Shown here: piece by piece, positions 16,240 to 23,451 of the stretch
How the letters are laid out: the number at the start of each line of letters is the position of its first letter
Position numbering within the stretch: the first letter of the stretch is position 1
Origin: Planctomycetia bacterium
GTDB lineage: Bacteria; Planctomycetota; UBA1135; UBA2386
Length of the DNA: 39,449 nt
Assembly (NCBI GenBank): GCA_005776365.1
Contig: SXPK01000073.1
Span: forward strand, 1 to 39,449
Direction of reading: 5' to 3'
Notes under the pieces: model-generated
Seen by the model: only the letters and a program-made list of their open reading frames with translations
What the model was told of the DNA's origin: nothing
The model's database searches: none
Made by a program: the position numbers and the translations under genes

Positions 16240-18288
16240 TCAGTCCTTGGGTAGCACGGGCCGCCACGAATCGACACTCCGCAGCGGCTCGATCACCTCT
16301 CGCAGCAGCAGCCACTGCCACGGCAGAAGCGTCGAGGCTCGTTTGGCCGCGAGATCGCCCGCAGTTTCCGAAATGCCGGTCTGACCTGTGCGCAGCGACA
16401 GCACCGCGAGCAGTGCAAGCGGTCGGATGTCTGACTCCATCCTCGCTGCCTCGAACAACAACTTCGTTTCGTCGAGTCGTGCCTTGGCGAGCAGGTCGCC
16501 TCGTGGCGTGGCCTCGCGCATCGCGTCGAGTGTTCGGACGAACGAGGCCTCGGCGCGCATACGGGATGCAGCCAAGTCGTTCGAAGCGGCGTTGGCCGCG
16601 GCTGACAGCGCGTCGATCTGTGCGGCAAGGCCCGCGCGGAGAGCGGGTGGGGGATCCGTGGCGAGCGCGATGAGCGCCGCGTCGAAGTCGCCTTCCGTCG
16701 CGTAGAGTCCCGCGAGTTGGATCTGGGTCTGGGTCTCGCCAGGATCGAGCTTCGCCACCGCGGAAATGTCCGCTCTTGCTTCCTTCGTTCTGCCGCACAT
16801 GCGCAGCAGGTCGGCGCGCAACAAGCGGTAAGACGGTTCATCCGGGCGTAGAGCGACGGCGCGGTCTGCGGCTTCGAGGGCGGCCAGTGCGTCGGCGTGT
16901 GACTTGGCGGCTTGAGCCCTCTCGCTTGCCAGCAGCTGCCACGCGGTGGGATCGAATGGCGAGAACGCGATGGCGCGCTCCAACCAGGTGACGTCCGGTG
17001 CGCGTTGTGCCGATGCCGCAAAACGCGCGACGCAGGTTGCGCCGAAGAGGATCGCACCACCGACGAGGGCCATGACGATGCCAGACACGCGCAGTGCGAT
17101 GGCTGTTCGCACGGATTGCGCGCCGTCCGCCTTCGAGGACAAAAGCACCCGCGATGATGCGAGCAGTGCCAGCGCCACTGCGGGAGCGTTCAGCACTGGT
17201 GCGCGCACCAGCATGATGGCGGCGAGTGCGACGAGAGGCGCGCTGCCGGCGTCCAGTTGACGAAGGCGAGAGACGAAGAACGCAACCAGCAGCAGGAGCG
17301 CCGGGATGCCGCCTTCCACCGCGGTCTCGAGCCAATCGTCATGCGCGGTGCCGACGCGGCGCATCTCGGTTCGATGGAGCGATGACAGCTCGATCTCGCG
17401 TTGCGTGCGATAGCGCGGATAGGCGACCTGGAACTGACCCGGCCCGTGGCCGAGCCAGGGGGAGTCGGTGACCATCTGCAGCGCGCCCTTGGCGATCTCC
17501 TTGCGCACTTCCAGCGTCTCGGTCCGCGTCCGTGCTCCTGGCAGAGTGGCGCCAAGGTCCGCATTGATTGGCCCCGATGGCAGCGCGAGCCCTAGCGCGA
17601 GGCCGATGGCGACGGGCGCGAGCGTGCCGCGCAGTCTTGCCCACCAGCTGACCCCAACCCGATCCATGAGCGCGGTCGCCATCACGCCGAGCGGCAGCGC
17701 TACGAGACCGGAACGCGAGCCGTTTGCGGTCGCATACATGCCCGCTAGCAACAACGCGACGAAGGACCACGTCGGTCGGTCGGCTCGCCTGCTTGCGACG
17801 ACAGCGCCGGCGATGGCGACGAACTCGGCGGCGACATTGCGATTGCCAAACAGGCTCACTGGTTCGTCGGGCCCGCCGATCCAGAAGGGCACGCCGACCC
17901 TTTGCCCAATGCCGACGAGGGTCGCGACCAGCAGCGTTGTCGTCGCAACTGCACCGAGCGCGCGTTGGTCGGCACGGGCGCCAGCGCGCCACAACAGCCA
18001 TAACCCGAACCACGTGCCGCAGCGCGCGATTGCGTCGAAGGCGATGATTCCGGCCGCATTCGCGGCGGCAGCGACGCACAACCATGCCGAAAGGGCGAAA
18101 AGCCAAGGGTCGCCGAGCGCGCGCTCGCGGAACGAGCTGGGGCGGGCCAAGAGAACGAGACCGAGCAGGAGCAACAGCACTCCGCGCCTCGCCGCCTCGA
18201 AGTCGATCCAGTCAGCGTCGAAGGGAATCGCGAGCAGGGCAACCAGCGCTGCGGGCCAACGCAAACCGTGCGCGCTTTGCACGGTCAT
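16240..18288 (-). CDS. O-antigen ligase/polymerase-like membrane protein with TPR tail
   Basis: A 682-aa protein. Residues 1 to about 425 hold roughly 10-12 hydrophobic segments, with Wzy_C/O-antigen-ligase motifs: SLFGNRNVAAEF (145-156), TANGSRSGLVAL (187-198), a periplasmic loop with WLGHGPGQFQVAYPRYR (278-294), then AHDDWLETAVEGGIPALL (315-332). Residues about 435-545 are TPR-like repeats, with further helices to the end. Family members join glycan chains to lipid carriers or proteins. The start ATG 18288 overlaps the ftsY stop by 4 nt (ATGA). The open frame continues far upstream, but that part is only a shadow of ftsY. Ligase versus polymerase cannot be decided. Confidence 0.75.
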   Translation of the reverse strand: MTVQSAHGLRWPAALVALLAIPFDADWIDFEAARRGVLLLLLGLVLLARPSSFRERALGDPWLFALSAWLCVAAAANAAGIIAFDAIARCGTWFGLWLLWRAGARADQRALGAVATTTLLVATLVGIGQRVGVPFWIGGPDEPVSLFGNRNVAAEFVAIAGAVVASRRADRPTWSFVALLLAGMYATANGSRSGLVALPLGVMATALMDRVGVSWWARLRGTLAPVAIGLALGLALPSGPINADLGATLPGARTRTETLEVRKEIAKGALQMVTDSPWLGHGPGQFQVAYPRYRTQREIELSSLHRTEMRRVGTAHDDWLETAVEGGIPALLLLVAFFVSRLRQLDAGSAPLVALAAIMLVRAPVLNAPAVALALLASSRVLLSSKADGAQSVRTAIALRVSGIVMALVGGAILFGATCVARFAASAQRAPDVTWLERAIAFSPFDPTAWQLLASERAQAAKSHADALAALEAADRAVALRPDEPSYRLLRADLLRMCGRTKEARADISAVAKLDPGETQTQIQLAGLYATEGDFDAALIALATDPPPALRAGLAAQIDALSAAANAASNDLAASRMRAEASFVRTLDAMREATPRGDLLAKARLDETKLLFEAARMESDIRPLALLAVLSLRTGQTGISETAGDLAAKRASTLLPWQWLLLREVIEPLRSVDSWRPVLPKD

Positions 18289-19211
18289 GCTGGCTTCGGC
18301 CGGTCGAACTGGAGGATCGCATCCACATAGGGTTCGACGGCAAAAGGCTCGAGATCGTCCACGCCTTCGCCGACGCCGAGGTACTTCACGGGCACGGGCA
18401 AGACAGAACGGATGCCAAAGACAGCGCCGCCCTTCGCGGTGCCATCCATCTTGGCGAGGATCAGGCCGGTGACCGGCGCAGCCTTGCTGAACTCGCTTGC
18501 CTGTCGGATCGCGTTTTGACCCGTCGTCGCGTCGAGCACCAGCAAGGTCTCGTGGGGGGCCTCGGGCAGCACCTTCTTGACCACGCGCACGACCTTCTCT
18601 AGCTCGGTCATCAAGTTCTTCTGCGTATGAAGGCGTCCTGCCGTGTCGAGGATCAGGTAGTCGACCTGGCGCGCAACCGCGGCGGATACGGCGTCGAAGG
18701 CCACCGCGGCCGGGTCCGCGCCGGTGTGCTGCTTGACGATCGGGATGTCGAGTCGCGAGGCCCACACCGTCAGTTGTTCGACTGCCGCGGCGCGAAATGT
18801 GTCGCCGGCGCCGAGCATCACCTTGTTGCCATCCTGCTGCAGGCGGCGCGCAAGCTTTGCGATCGAGGTCGTCTTGCCCGCGCCATTGACGCCGACGACG
18901 AGCACCACGGTCGGTTTGCTCGCAGCGCGCGCGATCGGCTTCGCGGCCCCATTCAGCATCAGCAACAGCTGCGAGCGCAGCCAAGGCGGGACCTGCTCGA
19001 CCTCGGTGATCTCGCGCCGCTTCCAGGCTGTCTTGAGCAACTCAACGAGCTGCGTGCCGAAGGGACCGAGGTCCGCCTGATAGAGCACGTGCTCCAACTC
19101 GTCGAGGAAGCCCTCATCCAGCTTCCGGCCGAACGAGAACAGTCGCGAGAGTCCCGTGGTCAGGGCTTCGCGTGTCTTCTTGAGCGCGCCAAGCAGCTTG
19201 CCGAAGACCAT
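18285..19211 (-). CDS. ftsY: Signal recognition particle receptor FtsY
   Basis: A 308-aa SRP GTPase that docks ribosome-SRP complexes to the membrane for co-translational insertion. N domain helices (1-95) include an amphipathic start, MVFGKLLGALKKTREALTTG. The G domain has G1 GVNGAGKT (107-114), DTFRAAA (137-143), G3 DTAGR (189-193), a G4 variant AKMDG (253-257) and the FtsY-type ending KYLGVGEGVDDLEPF. The long acidic A domain of E. coli is absent, as in many phyla. ATG 19211 is chosen because it begins the conserved NG core and leaves 7 nt after the nusB stop. The gene ends in an ATGA overlap with the O-antigen-ligase-like gene. Confidence 0.95.
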   Translation of the reverse strand: MVFGKLLGALKKTREALTTGLSRLFSFGRKLDEGFLDELEHVLYQADLGPFGTQLVELLKTAWKRREITEVEQVPPWLRSQLLLMLNGAAKPIARAASKPTVVLVVGVNGAGKTTSIAKLARRLQQDGNKVMLGAGDTFRAAAVEQLTVWASRLDIPIVKQHTGADPAAVAFDAVSAAVARQVDYLILDTAGRLHTQKNLMTELEKVVRVVKKVLPEAPHETLLVLDATTGQNAIRQASEFSKAAPVTGLILAKMDGTAKGGAVFGIRSVLPVPVKYLGVGEGVDDLEPFAVEPYVDAILQFDRPKPA

Positions 19212-19218
19212 GCCGCGT

Positions 19219-19704
19219 TCACTCGGCCTGCGCGGCCGAGATGTCTTGGGCGCCAGACGTGGCTGTGCGCTCCTTTTCGAGGTCCATGCGCACGCGATCG
19301 AGGATGCCGTTGACGAACCCACCGGAGTTGGCGGTGGAGTACTTCTTGCCGAGTTCGATTGCTTCGTTGATCGCGACCTTGGGCGGCACGTCCTGGCAGT
19401 GCGCGAGTTCGAACACGGTCATCCGGAGAATGTTCCGGTCCACGCTGGCCATGCGTTTCAGGTCCCAGTTGCGCGTGACGGACTTGAGTCGCTCGTCGAT
19501 TTCGGGGCGCAGCCGCAGAGTGCCTTCGACGAGCCGCTGCGCGAACTTGCAGACTTCGCGGTCGCCATCGCTCGCTTCTAGGCAGAGCGCATCCAAGTCT
19601 GCGCCGAGTTCCTGCCCGTAGTTCGGGCCGCGCAGGTCGAACTGGAACAGCAGTTGGAGCGCGACTTCGCGGGCTTTCGTGCGGCGACGAACAGGTTGGG
19701 GCAT
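19219..19704 (-). CDS. nusB: Transcription antitermination factor NusB
   Basis: A 161-aa all-helical RNA-binding protein. RRRTKAREVALQLLFQFD at the N-terminus, VTRNWDLKRMASVDRNILRM in the middle and PPKVAINEAIELGKKYST..GFVNGILDRV at the end are diagnostic. With NusE (S10) it binds boxA RNA and prevents premature termination of rRNA transcripts. ATG 19704 begins the family sequence; the open frame upstream runs into ribH and is not used. A promoter-like pair lies just upstream inside the end of ribH. Gene order ribH-nusB-ftsY runs leftward; ribH-nusB neighbourhood is common in bacteria. Confidence 0.95.
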   Translation of the reverse strand: MPQPVRRRTKAREVALQLLFQFDLRGPNYGQELGADLDALCLEASDGDREVCKFAQRLVEGTLRLRPEIDERLKSVTRNWDLKRMASVDRNILRMTVFELAHCQDVPPKVAINEAIELGKKYSTANSGGFVNGILDRVRMDLEKERTATSGAQDISAAQAE

Positions 19705-19739
19705 GGCAAGGAGCAGCGCAGGGGTGGCGCGAGGCGAAG

Positions 19740-19767
19740 ATGCTAGCAGGATGCAGCTTTTGCTCAA
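19740..19767 (-). promoter_or_regulatory. Putative nusB promoter
   Basis: Leftward TTGAGC (19767-19762), a 16-nt spacer and TAGCAT (19745-19740) fit a sigma-70 promoter. The -35 overlaps the ribH stop codon. Transcription would start about 30 nt before the nusB ATG. Confidence 0.45.
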
Positions 19768-20246
19768 CGGGGGGCTACCGAGCAGACTCGAAGTTTGAGC
19801 TGGGCCATTTCCAGGGCGGCAAGGACGGCATCGGTGCCCTTGTTGCCGGCGTCGCCTCCGGCGCGCGCAAGCGCTTGTGCGAGGTTGTCGCACGTGAGCA
19901 CCCCGAAGGCGATCGGTGTCTTGGTGTCGAGACCGACGCGCAGCGTGCCATCGCTCGCGGCGGCGCAAACGTAGTCGTAGTGGCTGGTCTCGCCGCGAAT
20001 CACTGCCCCGAGCACCACAACTGCGTCGCAGCGCATGGTCGTCGCGAGCCAGAGTGCGGCTTGCGGCAACTCGAATGCGCCGGGCACGCGCGCCACGATG
20101 ACATCGGCATCTGCGACGCCGCGTTCACAGCATGCTGCGATCGCGCCTTCGAGCAGGCGTTCGGTCACGACCTCGTTGAAGCGGGCGACGGCTATGCCGA
20201 CCTTCAAGCCGCGACCGTCTGGCTCTGCGTGCAGTTCCTTTCGCAT
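19764..20246 (-). CDS. ribH: 6,7-dimethyl-8-ribityllumazine synthase
   Basis: A 160-aa enzyme that condenses 5-amino-6-ribitylaminouracil with dihydroxybutanone phosphate, the penultimate step of riboflavin synthesis. Motifs are VARFNEVVTERLLEGA, the VPGAFELP loop (54-61), LGAVIRGETSHYDYV with the catalytic His89, and FGVLTCDNLAQALARAG with Arg128. Length is normal. The ATG at 20246 is directly preceded by TACCTT with 6 nt between (20258-20253) and has no Shine-Dalgarno sequence, so the mRNA may be leaderless. It is the first gene of a leftward group with nusB and ftsY, 59 nt before nusB. Confidence 0.95.
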   Translation of the reverse strand: MRKELHAEPDGRGLKVGIAVARFNEVVTERLLEGAIAACCERGVADADVIVARVPGAFELPQAALWLATTMRCDAVVVLGAVIRGETSHYDYVCAAASDGTLRVGLDTKTPIAFGVLTCDNLAQALARAGGDAGNKGTDAVLAALEMAQLKLRVCSVAPR

Positions 20247-20382
20247 CGGGGCAAGGTAGCGAGAACGCGGTGCGCCGCCATGGCGGAAGCCGCATCGCAA
20301 GAGCAGCTGCCAGGGCGATTGGCAACAATGCGGCGGAGCTTCGTTGCGATCCGTCGCGCCGTTTGCCACAGTCGGCGACCCC

Positions 20383-20772
20383 ATGAGTGCTGACATTTGG
20401 TTCTGGGTGGCGTTGTCCGCGACGGTCGTGCTGATTGCGCTCGCGCTGGTATCAGGTTGGCAGCGCAAGCGCCGGGCGCATCTCGTCGCGGGCCCTGCAT
20501 CGATGGCCAGTTTGACGATTGCGATTCTGCTCACCGAACAACTCGCCCGTCTCTACACGTTCGTTCCGGAAGTCCAGCGTATCCATCTGATCTGCGCCAA
20601 GGTCGGCGGCCTGCTCGCCCTGCCGGTCGTGATCACCGGGATCTGGTTGTGGCGTCGTCCTGCAGCCAGACGCATGCATGTCTTTGCGGTCTGGGCCTTC
20701 GTCATCGCGACCTTGGTCGCGACTGCGACCGGGATCTGGATGTTTGCTGGCGCTGTGCTGAAGCCGCGCTGA
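20383..20772 (+). CDS. Small four-helix membrane protein
   Basis: A 129-aa protein with four evident membrane segments: residues about 4-24 (WFWVALSATVVLIALALVSG), 36-52, 69-88 and 99-122. Short basic loops lie between them (QRKRR, RRPAARR). Two histidines sit near membrane edges (RIHLICAKVGG and RRMHVFAVW), reminiscent of haem or quinone sites in small four-helix proteins, but no family is recognised. ATG 20383 is preferred to TTG 20344 because it gives a compact first helix. It stands alone, divergent from ribH (136 nt) and followed by a 338-nt gap. Coding character is supported mainly by the regular hydrophobicity. Confidence 0.6.
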   Translation: MSADIWFWVALSATVVLIALALVSGWQRKRRAHLVAGPASMASLTIAILLTEQLARLYTFVPEVQRIHLICAKVGGLLALPVVITGIWLWRRPAARRMHVFAVWAFVIATLVATATGIWMFAGAVLKPR

Positions 20773-21110
20773 CTCGAGGGGCGTTGAGCGCAGGATGGCG
20801 CTGCGAGGCGCCTTCCGTCGTGGCACATCCTTGCTTGCTCGTCGATCGAGCCTTCTGCGTCTCACTGCAAGCAGTGGAACGACGACTGCGCCGGCAGCGC
20901 AAGGGCGAAGGAACGGAGAAGGGCGGTGGCGTCGAAGGTCGAGCAGCCGACCGCTGCGAGTTGGCTGGTGTCGGTCCCTAGGCCGCCGGTCATCGGATCG
21001 GGGACCACCGGATCAGGCCGCGCTAACGACAGGCCAAGGACGCCGTTGGTCAGCGGCAACCAACCCACCTGGGGGAGTTTCCCTCAAGCCCTGGGGGCTC
21101 AAGAGGTGGA
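20773..21110. other. 338-nt gap without a recognised gene
   Basis: No protein family, tRNA, RNase P, SRP or tmRNA signature was recognised here. A leftward frame 20862-21068 (68 codons, GTG start) is open but resembles nothing and lacks a ribosome-binding site. The end of the gap holds a CTCAAG direct repeat (21083 region and again near 21098) and the AAGAGG that serves lepB. It may be a long 5' leader or contain a small RNA. Confidence 0.3.
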
Positions 21111-21797
21111 GTGGAAGTGTCGATAGCGCGGGATGTGACGCTGTTGCTCGATCCTCGGGTGCTGCAGACCCTGACGCCGATTGCGCAGTCGGGCGAGGTG
21201 CCCGATGCAGCAGCCGGCGATGCCGTGTCGGTGGCGCGAACCGTGCCCAACGCGTCGTGCTCGCGAGCGGCAGGCGATTGGGTGGCAAGGCGAAGAGACA
21301 GCGGCGCTCCACGCTGGGCGATCGAAGCGCTGATCGGCGCCATGCTGATGGCGGCCTTCCACCTGTTCATCGTGCAGGTCTCCGTGGTGAAGGGGCACTC
21401 GATGGAGCCTTCTCTTCACGACGGCGATCGACTCGTCGTCAATCGGCAGTCGCCCGCAGTCGCAGAACTCGTGCGCGGCGACGTGGTGATCCTGCGCTAC
21501 CCTCGCAATCCGTCCGTCGACTTCGTGAAGCGCGTCGTCGGCCTGCCGGGGGATCGAGTCGCCCTGCGCAATGGCCAGCTGTGGGTCAACGGCAGCATGG
21601 CCGAGGACCGCTGGACCTGCATTGCGGACCTCGACACCACGCATGAAGTGGTGGTGCCCGAAGGTAGCTGCTTCGTGCTCGGCGACAACCGACCTGTCAG
21701 TTGCGACTCGCGCGAGTTCGGCCTGGTCCCAGAAGGAATGCTGCGCGGTCGCGTCTGCGCCCGCTTCTGGCCGCTCGACCGTTTTTCGGTCTTCTGA
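21111..21797 (+). CDS. lepB: Signal peptidase I with N-terminal extension
   Basis: A 228-aa leader peptidase that cleaves Sec signal peptides at the outer face of the inner membrane. The single anchor is at about 70-92 (AIEALIGAMLMAAFHLFIVQV). Box B KGHSMEPSLHDGDRL carries the nucleophile Ser97, box D DFVKRVVGLPGDRV carries the general base Lys140, and box E is GDNRPVSCDSREFG (191-204). The first 70 residues before the anchor are not conserved and include several Ala/Val-rich turns, an unusual soluble extension. The start is GTG 21111 with AAGAGG just before it; GTG 21117 is nearly as good. The SDR gene follows 58 nt later. Confidence 0.9.
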   Translation: MEVSIARDVTLLLDPRVLQTLTPIAQSGEVPDAAAGDAVSVARTVPNASCSRAAGDWVARRRDSGAPRWAIEALIGAMLMAAFHLFIVQVSVVKGHSMEPSLHDGDRLVVNRQSPAVAELVRGDVVILRYPRNPSVDFVKRVVGLPGDRVALRNGQLWVNGSMAEDRWTCIADLDTTHEVVVPEGSCFVLGDNRPVSCDSREFGLVPEGMLRGRVCARFWPLDRFSVF

Positions 21798-21855
21798 GCG
21801 CTCGCTCCTGCGGTGCCGCTTGCGCGTCGGCGCGCCATCATGTCCAACTGCGAAC

Positions 21856-22524
21856 ATGGCCAAGAGCGGCTCGCACGTTGTCGTCGTCGGCGGAACCAAA
21901 GGCATCGGCCGCGCCGTCGCGGACGCGCTCGGTGAAAAAGCAGTGGTGTGGTCGCGTGAGCGCGGCGTCGACGCCACGGACTCGGAGTCGGTGCGAGTCG
22001 CGGCGGAACGGCTCCTCGTGCAGCAAGGCGCTCCTTGGGGACTCGTGCACTGCGTCGGCGACTTCTACGAGGCTCCTTTGCTTTCGACTGAGCCCCTCGA
22101 GTTCGGCAAGCTCATCGCGAGCAACTTGACGTCGGCCTTGCTCGTCACGCAGGCGATCGTTCCGTCGATGCTCGCGGCGAAATGTGGACGCGTCGTGCTG
22201 TTCGCCGCCGCGGGCGCCGGCAAGCACCGGGCGATGTCGCGTGCGCCGGCTTACTTCGCGATCAAGGCAGCGCTCGTGCACCTGGCGCGTTCGCTCGCGG
22301 CTGAGTGCGCGCCTTCGTCAGTGACCGTCAACGTCGTGTCTCCTGGTCTGGTCGTCCATGAGCACAGCCACGAAGCAAGCCAGCGGAGGATACTGCCACG
22401 CGTTCCGATGGGCCGACTCGGCACCACCGCTGAACTCGCCGGCGTCGTGCGTTGGCTCCTGTCGGAACAGAGCGGCTACATGACGGGCGAAGACATCACC
22501 GTCGACGGCGGCTTGCAACTCTGA
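21856..22524 (+). CDS. SDR-family oxidoreductase without the usual catalytic serine
   Basis: A 222-aa Rossmann protein of the short-chain dehydrogenase/reductase type. The cofactor motif is GGTKGIG (12-18), N90 lies in SNLTSALLVTQ, and the YxxxK pair is Tyr133/Lys137 in AYFAIKA. The VSPG turn and C-terminal SGYMTGEDITVDGG are typical of FabG-like enzymes. The position 13 residues before the Tyr, normally Ser, falls in VLFAAAGAG and is Gly or Ala. Catalysis may be weak or altered. The NAD(P) preference and substrate are unknown. It converges on the FAH-family gene with only 12 nt between stops. Confidence 0.8.
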   Translation: MAKSGSHVVVVGGTKGIGRAVADALGEKAVVWSRERGVDATDSESVRVAAERLLVQQGAPWGLVHCVGDFYEAPLLSTEPLEFGKLIASNLTSALLVTQAIVPSMLAAKCGRVVLFAAAGAGKHRAMSRAPAYFAIKAALVHLARSLAAECAPSSVTVNVVSPGLVVHEHSHEASQRRILPRVPMGRLGTTAELAGVVRWLLSEQSGYMTGEDITVDGGLQL

Positions 22525-22536
22525 TGTGGCGCGCGG

Positions 22537-23427
22537 CTACCGCGGAGGCAGTTCCTTCCGGACCGGGTTACGCAGCGTTCCGAGCCCTTCGATCGAGACG
22601 GCCATCGAGTCGCCGTCGACGATCGGCCCGACGCCCTCGGGCGTGCCCGTCGCGATCAAGTCCCCACAACGCAGAGTGGTGCATCGCGCCATTGCCGCAA
22701 GCACCTTGCCGATCGAGAACACCATCTCGCTCGTGCGCGCCTTCTGCCGGACTGCGCCGTTGACGGTCATCGAGATCTCGAGGTCGTTGCCGTCGATCGC
22801 GTCGGAAGGCACGACGAACGGACCAAAGGGGCAGAACGAATCGAGCGACTTGCTGCGCAGCCAGGGATACTTCTGGTCGCGATCCGAGCCCTGCAAGGTG
22901 CGCGCAGTCACGTCGTTGACAATCGTGTAGCCGGCGACCAGGGACGGCGCCTCGGACTCGCTTACGTATTTCCGTCCAGCATCCTTTGGATCGGCGAATC
23001 CGAGCACGAGCCCGAGTTCTGCTTCGTGATCGACGCGCGAGTCGAGCCAGTGGGGGACTACGACGTCCTCGCCGTGCGCGCGCAACGTGTCGGGCAGTTT
23101 GGCGAAGAAGATCGGCTCCGGCGGGGCGTCGGCGCCGAACTCGCGCGCATGCTTCACGTAGTTCTTCGCGACGCACAGGATCTTTCCTGGTCTGGGGACC
23201 GGCGTGGCGAAGCGCTGTGGTGCGGCGATCGAGCGTGCCTTCTGGATGCGAGAGAGCAAGTCGCGAAGCCGCAATCCGCCCTGCGCGAGCAGCGCGTGCA
23301 CGTCGAGAGCGCCGAGGTCGTAGTAGCGCGCGTCCTCGGCGCGTGCGCCCGGCTCGACGGCGCCGACATGGACACTCTCGTTGTTGTGGAAACGAAACCA
23401 GGCGGGAGCTTTGGGCAGCGCGTGCAT
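22537..23427 (-). CDS. Fumarylacetoacetate hydrolase-family enzyme
   Basis: A 296-aa protein. An N-terminal small domain (1-78) precedes the FAH fold: KILCVAKNYVKHAREFG (82-98), the metal triad Glu135/Glu137 (DHEAELGLVLG) and Asp172 (NDVTART), then KSLDSFCPFGPFVV, VNGAVRQKA and GDLIATGTPEGVG. This is the 2-hydroxyhepta-2,4-diene-1,7-dioate isomerase/acylpyruvase branch, whose members hydrolyse or isomerise C-C bonds of dicarbonyl acids or decarboxylate oxaloacetate, using Mg or Mn. The exact substrate cannot be told. It is last in a leftward run, 24 nt after the prenyltransferase-repeat lipoprotein, so co-transcription is likely. Confidence 0.85.
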   Translation of the reverse strand: MHALPKAPAWFRFHNNESVHVGAVEPGARAEDARYYDLGALDVHALLAQGGLRLRDLLSRIQKARSIAAPQRFATPVPRPGKILCVAKNYVKHAREFGADAPPEPIFFAKLPDTLRAHGEDVVVPHWLDSRVDHEAELGLVLGFADPKDAGRKYVSESEAPSLVAGYTIVNDVTARTLQGSDRDQKYPWLRSKSLDSFCPFGPFVVPSDAIDGNDLEISMTVNGAVRQKARTSEMVFSIGKVLAAMARCTTLRCGDLIATGTPEGVGPIVDGDSMAVSIEGLGTLRNPVRKELPPR

Positions 23428-23451
23428 CGGCGGCAGGTCGTGTTTTTCAGT

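Noticed and set aside
18289-18984. Upstream continuation of the O-antigen-ligase-like frame
   Set aside because: This part is an out-of-frame copy of ftsY. The ATGA overlap at 18285-18288 gives a natural start.
20862-21068. Leftward 68-codon frame in the gap before lepB
   Set aside because: No ribosome-binding site, no recognisable motif, and many random frames of this size occur at this G+C content.
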